Of a DNA stretch of 64,000 nt, positions 18,393-36,488 are shown piece by piece; position 1 is the first letter of the stretch, and every line of letters begins with the position of its first letter. Source of the DNA: Desulfurivibrio dismutans (GTDB lineage: Bacteria > Desulfobacterota > Desulfobulbia > Desulfobulbales > Desulfurivibrionaceae); contig NZ_JARGDQ010000001.1 of assembly GCF_029210385.1 (NCBI RefSeq), positions 372,001 to 436,000 of the forward strand, given 5' to 3'. The notes under the pieces were generated by a model. The model saw nothing but the letters and a program-made list of their open reading frames with translations, was not told the DNA's origin and did no database searches. The position numbers and the translations under genes are program-made.

Positions 18393-19214
18393 ATGGTACA
18401 GCTCAAGCAAGAAAAACAGTATAACCGGCCCATCCAAATTGCCGAGGGGATTTTCTGGGTGGGATTTCACGAGCTGGGCTACGATCTTAACTGCAATCCC
18501 TACCTGATCACCACCCCCGGCGGTGAGGCGGCGGTGATCGACGGCGGCAGCCGGCCGGACTTTGCCGTGGTGATGACCAAAATTCTCCAGACCGGCCAGG
18601 ACCCGGACCTGATCAACTTTCTCATCTATCAGCATTATGACCCGGATCTCTGCGGCTCTCTGCCCCATTTTGTCGACATGTGCGACGCGGACAACCTCAG
18701 CGTGGTTTCGCATCCGGCCAACAATATTTTCCTGCGCTACTACAGCGGCCCCCAGCACTTTCGCCGCTTTATCTCGACCCATCGCGATGGCGGCACCCTC
18801 AGTATCAGCGACCGCCGCCTGCGTTTTATTGAAACCCCGTACTGCCACACCGCAGGCAGCTTCGTTACCTACGATGAGCAGACCAAAACCCTTTTTACCA
18901 GCGACCTGTTCGGCAGCTTTACCAAGGAGTGGGATCTTTACCTCGACCTGGGTGATGACTGCTTTACCTGCAGCAACCACCAACACTGTCCCAAGGGCAG
19001 AACTTTTTGCCCCTTAAGCGGGATTATCTCCTTTCACCGCACCATTATGCCCGGCGGTAAGGCCCTGGCCCATGCCATGGGGATAATCAAAAAGCTGGAC
19101 ATTGAGTTGCTGGCCCCTCAACATGGCAGCATTGTGAGAGAGCGGAGCCGCATTTACGCTCTGGTCGAACTCCTGGAGAAACTCGACCGGGTGGGAATCG
19201 ACAATCTTTGTTAA
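18393..19214 (+). CDS. ODP-like di-iron metallo-beta-lactamase-fold protein
   Basis: 273 residues. The fold is that of flavodiiron proteins, but no flavodoxin domain follows. Candidate metal ligands: H81, D83 and D85 (HYDPDLCGS), H152 (PYCHTAGS), D171 (TSDLFGS) and H244 (APQHGS). The usual HxExDH motif is altered: Asp replaces Glu and Leu86 stands at the last His. A four-Cys cluster at 190-206 (CFTC, HC, FC) is not part of the usual flavodiiron core. Stand-alone members (ODP) bind oxygen and act in signalling. It begins straight after the adenylyl cyclase stop. Confidence 0.82.
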   Translation: MVQLKQEKQYNRPIQIAEGIFWVGFHELGYDLNCNPYLITTPGGEAAVIDGGSRPDFAVVMTKILQTGQDPDLINFLIYQHYDPDLCGSLPHFVDMCDADNLSVVSHPANNIFLRYYSGPQHFRRFISTHRDGGTLSISDRRLRFIETPYCHTAGSFVTYDEQTKTLFTSDLFGSFTKEWDLYLDLGDDCFTCSNHQHCPKGRTFCPLSGIISFHRTIMPGGKALAHAMGIIKKLDIELLAPQHGSIVRERSRIYALVELLEKLDRVGIDNLC

Positions 19215-19240
19215 GCAGGACAGAAACCAGGAGGGAGACG

Positions 19241-19723
19241 GTGACCGACGAAAAAGCGCTCAAACCGTACCAGGAAAAGATCATCAATTTGATGCTGCGC
19301 CAGGAAACCATGCTGGCCGAGCTATACCGGGTTTTTGCCGCGCAATTTCCCCAGCATGCCGAGTTCTGGAACAACCTGGCCCGCGATGAGGAAAAACATG
19401 CCGGCTGGCTGCAGCAGCTGTACGATGCCAGCCGGAACAAGGTGGTCCTCTTTAGTGAGGGCAAGCTCAAGACCTACACCATGGAAACCATGCTCAAGGG
19501 TCTGGAGGAAAATCTCGAGCGGGCCAAAGCCGGGGAGTTCGATGAACGTCAGGCCCTCAGTTATACCGTTGACTTGGAGCGGGCCCTGATTGAAAAGGAA
19601 CTGTTTACTCGCTTTACCGGTCTGACGGAAAAGGCCCGGGGGGTAATGAAATTTCTTGCCCAGGAAACTAACAAGCATCAGGATTTGGCGCATCAATTAT
19701 ACCTCCAGGGACAAAAACCCTGA
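19241..19723 (+). CDS. Ferritin-like (rubrerythrin-type) helical protein
   Basis: 160 residues from GTG 19241 with GGAGGG at 19230. Four-helix pattern with Glu/His pairs typical of a di-iron carboxylate site: RQETMLAELY, ARDEEKHAGWL, DLERALIEKE and QETNKHQDLAHQ. There is no rubredoxin-like Cys tail. The fold is that of the ferritin-like superfamily, so an iron- or peroxide-handling role is likely but not proven. It sits between the ODP-like gene and a large hybrid kinase. Confidence 0.75.
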   Translation: MTDEKALKPYQEKIINLMLRQETMLAELYRVFAAQFPQHAEFWNNLARDEEKHAGWLQQLYDASRNKVVLFSEGKLKTYTMETMLKGLEENLERAKAGEFDERQALSYTVDLERALIEKELFTRFTGLTEKARGVMKFLAQETNKHQDLAHQLYLQGQKP

Positions 19724-19745
19724 ACCAGCAAACAAGGTTGCGATT

Positions 19746-24155
<4,410 letters not shown>

Positions 24156-24266
24156 TGTGATTAGCCAACCAAACAAGACGATGACGGCTGAGCCGCAATC
24201 GGGCCTGCTGGCCCGGTCGTTTACTGCCGTCATCAACGGAGGCGGATTATCAGCAGCGAAATCACA
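24156..24266. terminator. Nested palindromes between two convergent kinase genes
   Basis: An outer pair TGTGATT (24156-24162)/AATCACA (24260-24266), a nine-base perfect pair GATGACGGC (24180-24188)/GCCGTCATC (24226-24234), and an inner hairpin CGGGCC-TGCT-GGCCCG (24200-24215). There is no T-run on either strand. The position between convergent genes suggests a bidirectional terminator. Confidence 0.5.
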
Positions 24267-24299
24267 CCTGGTATTGAGGGGCAATGAACCGTATGGGCG

Positions 24300-27200
24300 T
24301 TAGTGGTTAAACCTGGCTATTTCCGCCAGGGCGGCTTTGATGTCCAGCCTGGCGATGGCCCGGCCCAATGGGGCCAATTGTTCCTGCTGAAGCTCATCAC
24401 TCTCCTCCAGCAGGCGGCTGTACTCTTCCGTGGCCGTGAGGTTGTGCTCCCGCAGGAGTTGGGCTATGAGTTCCAGGCGGGCGATCAAAATTCCGGGGGT
24501 GTCCGGGGTGTCGGCCTTGTTTTGGGGGCCGGGTCGGGTGGAGGGCGGTTCCCAAGTGGCGATGGCCTGGTCCAGTGCTTCGGCGCTCTGCCGGATCAGT
24601 TGCTCCAGGTCGGCAAGCAAAGAGTCATCCGCCAGGGGAAGCCCCTGGTCCCGAACCAGGACTTGGCCGGCGGCGGCTCGGCGGGACAGGGCCGTGGCGC
24701 CCAGGGTGGCGGCGGTACCTTTCATGGTGTGCAGGGTGCGTTCGGCTCCGGCCTGGTCGCCTTGCGCCGATTGCTGTTTTAACTGGATTATGGACTTCAG
24801 GTGTTCCCGGCGGAATCTCCGAGCCAGGCTGACAAAGAGAGCGTGGTCGCCCCCCAGCCGTTGGATGGCCGCCTCCAGCTCAAGACCGGTTGCGGCAGAG
24901 GGAGGCGGAGCAGAGGCGGGGACGGCTTCGGAAGTGGCCCCGAAAGCTGGCCCGGCCGTTGCCGGGGCCTCTGGTTGAGCCGGGTCGGTGGTCCGGCAGT
25001 GGCGCAACAGGGTGCTCACCAGGATTTCCAGGTCGATGGGCTTGGCCACATGGTCGTTCATCCCGATGGCCAGAGCCGCTTCCCGGTCGGCGGGCATGGC
25101 GTTGGCGGTCATGGCGATGATGGGCAACTCGGCCCAGCGCGGCTCACGGCGCAGTTGGCGGGTCGCTTCATAACCATCCATTTCCGGCATCTGGATATCC
25201 ATCAGGACGGCATCAAAGGGCTGTTCGGCTCCCCGCACCCGGTCCACTCCCTGGCGACCGTTGTCGGCGGTCTCCACCTGGGCGCCCTGGTGGAGCAGCA
25301 GTTCCCTGGCCACCTGCTGGTTGGTGGGGTTGTCTTCCACCACCAGCAAACGCAGACCGGCCAGGCGTTGGCTACTCTCCGGCCGCTCCGTCGCCTGTCG
25401 GCTGGTCACCGAATCGCCGCCGCTGGCCTCGGCCACGGCATCAAAGAGCATGGAGGGGGTAACCGGTTTAACTAGAAACCCGTCCAGAATATTTTCCCCG
25501 CCGGAGCGCATTTTCCGGGTCAGGGCATCCAGGCCGTGGGCGGTGACCATCACGATGATGGGCGCCTGGCAATGGGCGCACAATTCCCGAATCCGGCGGG
25601 CGGTCTCCCAGCCGTCAAGATCCGGCATCTTCCAGTCGACAAAGATCACCCGGTAGGGGCACGGTTGCTCATCTTGGAGCTGCAAGCGGGTCAGGGCCTC
25701 CCGGCCCCCGTTGGCGGTGTCCGCCTGCCAGCCCAGCATCTCCGCCATGTTGGTCAGAATTTCCCGGGCCTGGGCGTTGTCGTCCACGATCAGCACCCGC
25801 ATGGGTCCGGCGGTCTTCCGCTGTTGCCACTCCTTGCCCGTCGCGAGTTGCCGGGGAAATTCGAGAATAAAGGCGAAGCGACTGCCGACTCCGGGCTCGC
25901 TTTGCACCGTCAGTTCTCCCCCCATCAGACCAACCAGCCTTTTGCTGATGGCCAGCCCCAGGCCCGAACCGCCGTAGCTCCGACTGGTGGAGGCATCGGC
26001 CTGGCTGAAACCGCTGAAAATTTTCTTATGCTGCTCGGGGGCGATGCCGATTCCGCTATCCCGGACGGCAAATTCGATCCGGGCGCTCTCCGGGGTGACA
26101 TGCAAGATCCGCAGGCTGATCACCACGGTGCCGGCCGGGGTGAACTTGACCGCGTTGCCGGCTAGATTTAGCAGCACCTGACGCAGTCGCAGAGGATCTC
26201 CCACCAGGTCGCGGGGGGTCTCCGGGTCCAGGTCGAAGAGGATTTCCAGCTCCTTGTCCCGGCTCAGGGTGGCCAGGACTCCGGCCAGATCGCGCAGGAG
26301 GTGGTCGAGCCGGAAAGGCTTGTTTTCCAGCTCCAGGCGGCCGGCCTCCACCTTGGAAAAATCGAGGATATCGTTGATGATTCCCAGCAGGGAGCGGGCC
26401 GCCCCGTGGGCCTTTTGGGTGTAATCCTGCTGTTTGGCCGTCAGTTCGGTATGCTCAAGCAGCTCCAGCAAACCCATCACCGCATTCATCGGGGTCCTGA
26501 TTTCATGGCTCATGTTGGCCAGGAAATAGCTTTTGGCCAAGTTGGCGGCTTCCGCTTCCGCGGTGCGCTGCTGCAGTTGCCGATTGATCAGCTCCAGTTG
26601 CCGATCCGTGAGACGTCGCCGGTGCTGGTAGAACCACAGGCCGCCTCCAAGGGCCAGGGCCACCAGGCCGAAGAGCATGGCGTAAAAGGCAACCTCCTGG
26701 CGCCAGGCGGCGTACAACTTCCGGATGTCGCGGCCGACCGCCACCACCATGGGCTTGTCCAGGTGCAGTCGGGCCGGCTGGATGGTGTGCAGGGCCATCA
26801 TCCGTTGTTCGCCTGTGGCGTGGACCACCCCGGTCAGGACGTTGGCCTTGCGGCCGCTCTCCTTATGACGGGTGAAAAAGGAGCCGGGTTGGGCCAGGTT
26901 CAGCCCGGCCTGGCCTTCCCGATGGGGAACCATCAAAAACTGGAGGCCGTCGCCGTGGGCGATGGCGCACCACATATCCGGGGTGTAGCGAACCGAATCA
27001 AGGATGATTTTGAATGCTTCCGGGTCCAGGGTGGCGCTGACGATACCGGCAAATTCGCCGCCCGGTCCGGCTACCACCCGGCTCAGGTTCATTCCGTAAA
27101 CGGCGAGAGAGGTTTCAAACGGTTGCCCCAGATAGAGGGTATCGGGATCGGGGTTGCGCCGGGGGGCCTGGAAATAATCGCGATGGGCGAAGTTGCGACC

Positions 27201-27575
27201 GATGAGCTGCTGGTGGTTGATGGCCTTGGTGGTCCCCTCCCCATCGAGGATCAGCAGGGTGCGAATCCCGGGCAGGGCCCCGACAAAAGCCTGGAGCAGG
27301 GGAACCCCGGCCGCCGGTCCCTCCGGCCGGGCCTGCCACTGCGGCAGCTCGGCCAGCAGCACCCGCAGGGTTAGATCCACCCCATAGAGGTGGTGGACGA
27401 TAAGATCGTGGACCACCTCGGCCTGTTTGGCCAGACGTTCTCTCTCCCGCTCTTCGATTTCCCGGCGCTCGTTGACCAGTTCATAAAGGGGAATGACGGC
27501 CAGGAGCAGCAGCAGGCCGCCAAGCAGCAGCCATTCAATTACCGTCCTCTTCTTTCTGTAATTCTGATGTTCCAT
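24300..27575 (-). CDS. Membrane hybrid histidine kinase (dCache, HisKA-HATPase, REC-REC, Hpt)
   Basis: 1091 residues. TM about 14-31 (LLLGGLLLLLAVIPL), double-Cache periplasmic sensor about 40-290 (FAHRDYFQAPRR is the typical Cache motif), TM about 298-318, HisKA with His357 (NMSHEIRTPMNAVMGL), HATPase (RDSGIGI; GGSGLGLAISKRLV), receiver 1 (VLIVDDN; VDWKMPDLDG), receiver 2 (LLVVEDN; LMDIQMPEMDG), Hpt (LHTMKGTAATLGA), and a helical tail. The order from kinase to Hpt is the same as in the 19746-24155 protein, which faces it, so the two are likely paralogues with different sensor halves. Confidence 0.93.
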   Translation of the reverse strand: MEHQNYRKKRTVIEWLLLGGLLLLLAVIPLYELVNERREIEERERERLAKQAEVVHDLIVHHLYGVDLTLRVLLAELPQWQARPEGPAAGVPLLQAFVGALPGIRTLLILDGEGTTKAINHQQLIGRNFAHRDYFQAPRRNPDPDTLYLGQPFETSLAVYGMNLSRVVAGPGGEFAGIVSATLDPEAFKIILDSVRYTPDMWCAIAHGDGLQFLMVPHREGQAGLNLAQPGSFFTRHKESGRKANVLTGVVHATGEQRMMALHTIQPARLHLDKPMVVAVGRDIRKLYAAWRQEVAFYAMLFGLVALALGGGLWFYQHRRRLTDRQLELINRQLQQRTAEAEAANLAKSYFLANMSHEIRTPMNAVMGLLELLEHTELTAKQQDYTQKAHGAARSLLGIINDILDFSKVEAGRLELENKPFRLDHLLRDLAGVLATLSRDKELEILFDLDPETPRDLVGDPLRLRQVLLNLAGNAVKFTPAGTVVISLRILHVTPESARIEFAVRDSGIGIAPEQHKKIFSGFSQADASTSRSYGGSGLGLAISKRLVGLMGGELTVQSEPGVGSRFAFILEFPRQLATGKEWQQRKTAGPMRVLIVDDNAQAREILTNMAEMLGWQADTANGGREALTRLQLQDEQPCPYRVIFVDWKMPDLDGWETARRIRELCAHCQAPIIVMVTAHGLDALTRKMRSGGENILDGFLVKPVTPSMLFDAVAEASGGDSVTSRQATERPESSQRLAGLRLLVVEDNPTNQQVARELLLHQGAQVETADNGRQGVDRVRGAEQPFDAVLMDIQMPEMDGYEATRQLRREPRWAELPIIAMTANAMPADREAALAIGMNDHVAKPIDLEILVSTLLRHCRTTDPAQPEAPATAGPAFGATSEAVPASAPPPSAATGLELEAAIQRLGGDHALFVSLARRFRREHLKSIIQLKQQSAQGDQAGAERTLHTMKGTAATLGATALSRRAAAGQVLVRDQGLPLADDSLLADLEQLIRQSAEALDQAIATWEPPSTRPGPQNKADTPDTPGILIARLELIAQLLREHNLTATEEYSRLLEESDELQQEQLAPLGRAIARLDIKAALAEIARFNH

Positions 27576-27666
27576 GCCGGTTCACCGATGGGCCTCGGGC
27601 AGTGGTGCTGCCGGATAATTGTAAAATTGTCGTTGACAAGCCGGGGCGGCGCTCGCTAAGCCGTTA

Positions 27667-27675
27667 TGCTATAAT
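27667..27675 (+). promoter_or_regulatory. Extended -10 promoter ahead of the Fur-family gene
   Basis: TGCTATAAT is an exact extended -10 (TGn plus TATAAT), about 55 bases before the GTG start at 27731. No good -35 lies 17 bases upstream; TTGACA at 27633-27638 is too far. Extended -10 promoters tolerate a poor -35. The overlapping TTATGCTATAA is a short dyad that a Fur-type dimer could contact (inference). Confidence 0.5.
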
Positions 27676-27730
27676 GCTACCATGTTTTTCCCTAGGGGTA
27701 CCGGGATTTACTCAAACGAGGTGTTTTGCC

Positions 27731-28195
27731 GTGCATGAACTGGATCAGCACTTGCTGCAAGAGCGGCTAGTCGATTTTGAAAAGCGTTGCCGGGAAAATG
27801 GTTTGAAAATGACCCATCAGCGGCTCACTGTCTATCGTGAGCTGCTCTCCTCTAGGGACCACCCTGCGGTGGAGACCCTTTTTCAGCGGGTGCGCCGCCA
27901 TATTTCCACCATTTCCATCGACACCGTTTATCGGACCCTGGCCACCCTGGAAGAGGCCGGGATGATCAACCGTGTTGATACCACCGAGGGCGTGGTACGC
28001 TACGAAGCGGACCACGGGGTTAGCCACCATCATCTTGTCTGCAAAAAATGCCACCGAATTAAAGATTTCGTCTGGGAGTCGTTCGACACCATGCCCCCGC
28101 CCCCGGCGGTTGATCACTGGGGGGAAAGTGTGGGTAGAAGCGTGGTCTTCACCGGCATTTGCCGCCATTGCCGTGAACAGGGCGGAGAGAAATAA
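27731..28195 (+). CDS. Fur-family regulator, PerR-like
   Basis: 154 residues from GTG 27731 with ACGAGG nine bases upstream; in-frame sequence before it lacks Fur homology. Winged helix about 20-90 (GLKMTHQRLTVYRELL; ISIDTVYRTLATLEEAGMI), then the metal-binding region YEADHGVSHHHLVCKKC and a second CxxC (ICRHC) for structural zinc. Both Cys pairs are present, as in PerR. The downstream neighbour on the same strand is katG, a classic PerR target, 137 bases away, so peroxide sensing is the likely job. Fur proper cannot be excluded from sequence alone. Confidence 0.85.
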   Translation: MHELDQHLLQERLVDFEKRCRENGLKMTHQRLTVYRELLSSRDHPAVETLFQRVRRHISTISIDTVYRTLATLEEAGMINRVDTTEGVVRYEADHGVSHHHLVCKKCHRIKDFVWESFDTMPPPPAVDHWGESVGRSVVFTGICRHCREQGGEK

Positions 28196-28248
28196 TTTGC
28201 CCCGGCCCGTCGTTTTCCTGTTGCTTAATCAGAATATTTCCTAAATAG

Positions 28249-30528
<2,280 letters not shown>

Positions 30529-30584
30529 TACCCGGCGGAGCTGCGCCGGAGATGAACCATTAACTAAAAAAGGAGAACAAGACC

Positions 30585-30740
30585 ATGGACAAGTATGAGT
30601 GCCCCTGCGGCTATGTGTATGACCCGGCGGAAGGAGACTCCGATAGCGGTATTGAATAAGGCACCGCCTTTGCCGACTTGCCCGATGACTGGGTCTGCCC
30701 CAAGTGTCAGGCGGAAAAGGAACATTTTTACAAGATTTAG
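30585..30740 (+). pseudogene. Rubredoxin gene interrupted by an in-frame TAA
   Basis: AAAGGAGA and ATG 30585 start MDKYECPCGYVYDPAEGDSD, a clear rubredoxin N-terminus. Codon 25 (30657-30659) is TAA. The same frame continues after it with GTAFADLPDDWVCPKCQAEK to a natural stop at 30738-30740, so the whole 52-codon gene is present apart from the stop, which stands where rubredoxins usually have Pro before GT. The first Cys pair is CxC instead of the usual CxxC, so one residue is also missing there. Probably a recent pseudogene beside the intact minus-strand rubredoxin. Confidence 0.85.
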
Positions 30741-30774
30741 CCGTAGTAAGCGGCCATGGTCAGGCCCGGGACGG

Positions 30775-31002
30775 TCAGCTTTCGGTGGGTAACTCACACT
30801 TGGCTTCCTTGGTCGAACCGGGCCCGGCCAAGGGACGAAAGCACTTTTTGGTGCCCCCGCAAATCGGGCAACGCCATTCCTCGGGCAAGTCTTCAAACTT
30901 GGTCCCCGGAGGGATTTTGCCCTTACGGTCACCCCGGTCGGGGTCGTAAACGTAGCCGCAGTTTGAGGTTTGACACTGATACATCTCTTCGGGCTTAGCC
31001 AT
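30775..31002 (-). CDS. Rubredoxin, CxxxxC (type II) spacing
   Basis: 75 residues with AAGGAG before ATG. Iron ligands C10 and C15 ([14 protein letters not shown], four residues between) and C45 and C48 (WRCPICGG). The core FEDLPEEW is typical. The wide first Cys spacing is that of type II rubredoxins described from Desulfovibrio. The C-terminal 25 residues ([22 protein letters not shown]) extend past the fold and add two Cys. It is an electron carrier, probably serving oxygen or peroxide reduction given katG and the ferritin-like neighbours. Confidence 0.88.
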   Translation of the reverse strand: MAKPEEMYQCQTSNCGYVYDPDRGDRKGKIPPGTKFEDLPEEWRCPICGGTKKCFRPLAGPGSTKEAKCELPTES

Positions 31003-31066
31003 GATTTGATTCTCCTTGAATTACAGTGAGGGCCAGGGGACCATCTTCTGTTTCACCCTTCCTTTG

Positions 31067-31134
31067 CGCCGACTTTCCCCGTCGGGCGAACAACGGCTTG
31101 CTTAGCCGTCGGCAGTCCGTTTTTCAACGGGCTG

Positions 31135-31137
<3 letters not shown>
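31067..31137. repeat. Three consecutive hairpins after icd
   Basis: CGCCGAC/GTCGGGCG (31067-31088), ACGGCT/AGCCGT (31093-31109) and AGTCCGTT/AACGGGCT (31114-31133) stand side by side. Bases 31117-31137 are the exact reverse complement of 61482-61502 (21 bases), and they include the icd stop codon. They probably end icd transcription and are also part of a dispersed repeat. Confidence 0.6.
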
Positions 31138-33714
<2,577 letters not shown>

Positions 33715-35163
33715 ATGCAAAAAGCGGATATCGGCCTGATCGGCCTGGCCGTCATGGGCCAGAATCTGGTGCTCAATATGCATGATCACGGTTACAAGGT
33801 GGCAGTGTACAACCGGACCACCGCCCGGGTGGATGAATTTCTGGCCGGTCCGGCGGCCGATACCGGCATCATCGGCACCCATTCCCTGGAAGAGCTGAGC
33901 GTGGTGTTGAAAAAACCGCGCAAGGTGATGCTGATGGTCAAGGCCGGAGAGGTGGTGGACGCCTTTATCGAACAGCTTTTGCCCCACCTGGAAGCGGGGG
34001 ATATCATCATCGACGGCGGCAATTCGCTTTACACCGACAGCAATCGCCGCACCCGGGAGTTGGCCGCCAAGGGTATTTTGTTCATCGGCAGCGGCGTTTC
34101 CGGCGGCGAGGAAGGAGCCCGCCGGGGGCCGTCCATCATGCCGGGCGGCAACCCCGCAGCCTGGCCTCAGGTGCAACAGATTTTTCAGGATATTGCCGCT
34201 AAAGTCAACGGTGAGCCCTGTTGCGACTGGGTTGGCGAGGAAGGGGCGGGCCATTTCGTGAAAATGGTCCACAACGGCATTGAATACGGCGATATGCAGC
34301 TGATTTGCGAGGCCTACGACTTCCTGCGCCGAGGGCTTGGGTTGTCGGTGCCGGAGATTGCCGCCATCTTTGATGAGTGGAACCGGGGGTCGCTGGAGTC
34401 CTACTTGATGGAAATTTCCAGTGAAATCCTGACCTACCAGGAGGCCGACGGCACCCCTCTGGTGGATAAGATTCTTGATGCCGCCGGCCAGAAAGGCACC
34501 GGCAAGTGGACCGGCATCAACGCCCTGGAACTGGGGGTGCCGCTGAGTTTAATCAGCGAAGCGGTTTTCGCCCGCTTTATCTCGGCCATGCATGAGGAAC
34601 GGCAGCGGGCCGCGGCCGTCCTGCCCGGCCCGGACACGATTTTTGCCGGTGAGGTGCAGGAATACGTCCAGGCCCTGCACGACGCCCTTTATGCCGCCAA
34701 AATCGTCTCCTATGCCCAGGGTTACCTGCTGATGCGGGCGGCGGCCGGCGAGTACGGCTGGCACCTCAACTACGGCGGAATCGCTCGCATGTGGCGCGGC
34801 GGCTGCATTATCCGCAGCGTTTTTCTGGACAACATCTCCCAGGCCTATAGCGCCGATCCGGACCTGGAAAACCTCTTGCTGGCGGACTTCTTTGCCGGCG
34901 CGCTGGCCAAGGCCCAGATGGGATGGCGCCGGGTGGTGGCCAAATGTGCAGAACTGGGGTTGCCGGCGCCGGCTCTCTCGTCGGCCCTGGCTTTCTATGA
35001 TGGTTACCGCAGCCACCGGCTGCCGGCCAACCTGCTCCAGGCCCAGCGGGACTACTTTGGGGCGCATACCTACGAACGGGTGGATCGTCCCCGTGGGGAA
35101 TTTTTTCACACCGACTGGACCGGCCGGGGCGGCAAAGTTGCTTCCGGCACCTATAATGTTTAG
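33715..35163 (+). CDS. gnd: 6-phosphogluconate dehydrogenase, decarboxylating
   Basis: 482 residues from ATG 33715 with GCGAGG ahead, the normal length for the dimeric class. N-terminal Rossmann motif GLIGLAVMGQNLVLNM and NADP-binding NRTTAR; substrate-binding signature DGGNSLYTDSNRR and SGVSGGEEGARRGPSIMPGG; catalytic Lys and helix GHFVKMVHNGIEYGDMQL; the C-terminal tail GRGGKVASGTYNV. It makes ribulose 5-phosphate, CO2 and NADPH. No zwf or pgl is next to it in this window. Confidence 0.97.
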   Translation: MQKADIGLIGLAVMGQNLVLNMHDHGYKVAVYNRTTARVDEFLAGPAADTGIIGTHSLEELSVVLKKPRKVMLMVKAGEVVDAFIEQLLPHLEAGDIIIDGGNSLYTDSNRRTRELAAKGILFIGSGVSGGEEGARRGPSIMPGGNPAAWPQVQQIFQDIAAKVNGEPCCDWVGEEGAGHFVKMVHNGIEYGDMQLICEAYDFLRRGLGLSVPEIAAIFDEWNRGSLESYLMEISSEILTYQEADGTPLVDKILDAAGQKGTGKWTGINALELGVPLSLISEAVFARFISAMHEERQRAAAVLPGPDTIFAGEVQEYVQALHDALYAAKIVSYAQGYLLMRAAAGEYGWHLNYGGIARMWRGGCIIRSVFLDNISQAYSADPDLENLLLADFFAGALAKAQMGWRRVVAKCAELGLPAPALSSALAFYDGYRSHRLPANLLQAQRDYFGAHTYERVDRPRGEFFHTDWTGRGGKVASGTYNV

Positions 35164-35184
35164 GGTCCCAACAAGGAGGTTGCG

Positions 35185-35631
35185 ATGCCTCATTTTGGTT
35201 TGATTGACGAAGAAGCACTGGGTCCGGTGGCAGGGCCGCTGTTGCGGGCGAGATTGCATATCCGCAGCGGCCGCCGCCGGTTGCGTCAGGGCAAAACCGC
35301 CGGGGCCGTCGCCGTGCTGGCCGATGCGTTGAATTCGGCATTACGATGGTACTTCGCTGTTCCCGATCGGCGTGAGAGGCTGGCGCTTCCGGCCGCCGAA
35401 AAACTGCCGGATGATTTCGCCAGATATCAGGCCCTGGTCCGGGCCGGAGTGCTTGATGGCGCCTTTGATTTCGACGCCTTTGCGCAAGCCCTGGATCTGG
35501 CCCTGGAGGGTGATTCCGCCGATCTTGACGGGGCGGCCATCCTGCGAGACTTTGAACAGGTGATGTTGCAACTTGGGGTCATGCCTTTTGCCGAAGAAGA
35601 ACTGCCGCCGGAAGATCCCGGAACCGATTAA
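35185..35631 (+). CDS. Hypothetical protein preceding a CbbQ-type ATPase
   Basis: 148 residues, MPHFGLIDEEALGPVAGPLL, with AAGGAGG at 35173. Mostly alpha-helical and acidic at the C-terminus (EEELPPEDPGTD). No family recognised. A region LRQGKTAGAVAVLADALNSA resembles a TPR- or HEPN-like helical pair only loosely. Its stop overlaps the start of the ATPase gene (TAATG), so the two are translationally coupled, and it probably works with the ATPase-VWA pair. Confidence 0.7.
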   Translation: MPHFGLIDEEALGPVAGPLLRARLHIRSGRRRLRQGKTAGAVAVLADALNSALRWYFAVPDRRERLALPAAEKLPDDFARYQALVRAGVLDGAFDFDAFAQALDLALEGDSADLDGAAILRDFEQVMLQLGVMPFAEEELPPEDPGTD

Positions 35632-36479
35632 TGGAACCGCCCCGTTCCCTTGGCCAGAGGTTACTTATGCCGGTCCAGCAGGAAAGAATCGAAGAACACC
35701 GGATTACCGCCGAACCCTACTATCTGCCCCGGGGTGAAGAGCTGGAGATCGCCCGGATGGTTTATGCCCACCGGCTGCCCCTGCTGTTGAAGGGCCCCAC
35801 CGGCTGCGGCAAGACCCGTTTCATGGAGTACCTGGCCTGGGAGCTTGAACGCCCCCTGGTCACCGTGTCCTGCCATGATGATCTCACCACCGGTGATCTG
35901 GTGGGCCGCTACCTGATCCGGGGCGGAGAGGCGGTCTGGATGGACGGGCCACTCTCCCTGGCGGTGAGGGCCGGGGCCATCTGTTATCTCGATGAAATCG
36001 TCGAGGCTCGCAAGGACACCACGGTGGTGATCCATCCCCTGGCCGACGACCGCCGGGAGTTGCCGGTGGAAAAGCTCGGTGAACTGCTCACCGCACCGCC
36101 GGAGTTCATGCTGGCGGTTTCTTACAACCCCGGTTACCAGAGCGTCCTTAAGGATCTCAAACAGTCCACCCGCCAACGATTTGTGGCCCTGGAGTTTGAT
36201 TATCCCGCCGCCGAATTTGAAACCGAGATCGTGGCCCGCGAGGCGGGCCTGGATGAGGGTACTGCCCGGAACCTGGTAAAAGTGGCCACCATGACCCGGG
36301 GGCTCAAGGATTCCGGGCTCCAGGAGGGGGCCAGCACCCGGCTGCTGATCCATGCCGGCAAGCTGATCAAGGGCGGCATTGCTCCGCGCACCGCCTGTCG
36401 GGTGGCCGTCTGCGCCCCACTGAGCGATGAACCCGAGATGCTGGCGGCGCTGGAAGAAATCGTCAGCTCGGTTTTTTAG
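35631..36479 (+). CDS. MoxR-type AAA+ ATPase of the CbbQ/NorQ/NirQ group
   Basis: 282 residues from ATG 35631; ATG 35667 is an alternative. Walker A GPTGCGKT (55-62), Walker B ICYLDEI (D121, E122), sensor region AVSYNPGYQ (about 160), Arg-finger-like STRQRF, and a C-terminal CbbQ-type lid (ASTRLLIHAGKLIKGG). Relatives load or activate metalloenzymes (Rubisco, nitric oxide reductase, nitrite reductase) with a VWA partner, which is the next gene here. None of these clients lies in the window. Confidence 0.9.
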   Translation: MEPPRSLGQRLLMPVQQERIEEHRITAEPYYLPRGEELEIARMVYAHRLPLLLKGPTGCGKTRFMEYLAWELERPLVTVSCHDDLTTGDLVGRYLIRGGEAVWMDGPLSLAVRAGAICYLDEIVEARKDTTVVIHPLADDRRELPVEKLGELLTAPPEFMLAVSYNPGYQSVLKDLKQSTRQRFVALEFDYPAAEFETEIVAREAGLDEGTARNLVKVATMTRGLKDSGLQEGASTRLLIHAGKLIKGGIAPRTACRVAVCAPLSDEPEMLAALEEIVSSVF

Positions 36480-36488
36480 CTTTTTGCG

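Noticed and set aside
26301-27374. 357-codon plus-strand open frame opposite the minus-strand kinase
   Set aside because: Antisense shadow with no recognisable domain.
30657-30659. Recoded stop in rubredoxin
   Set aside because: The codon is TAA; known recoding uses TGA (selenocysteine) or TAG (pyrrolysine), and no special structure was seen.
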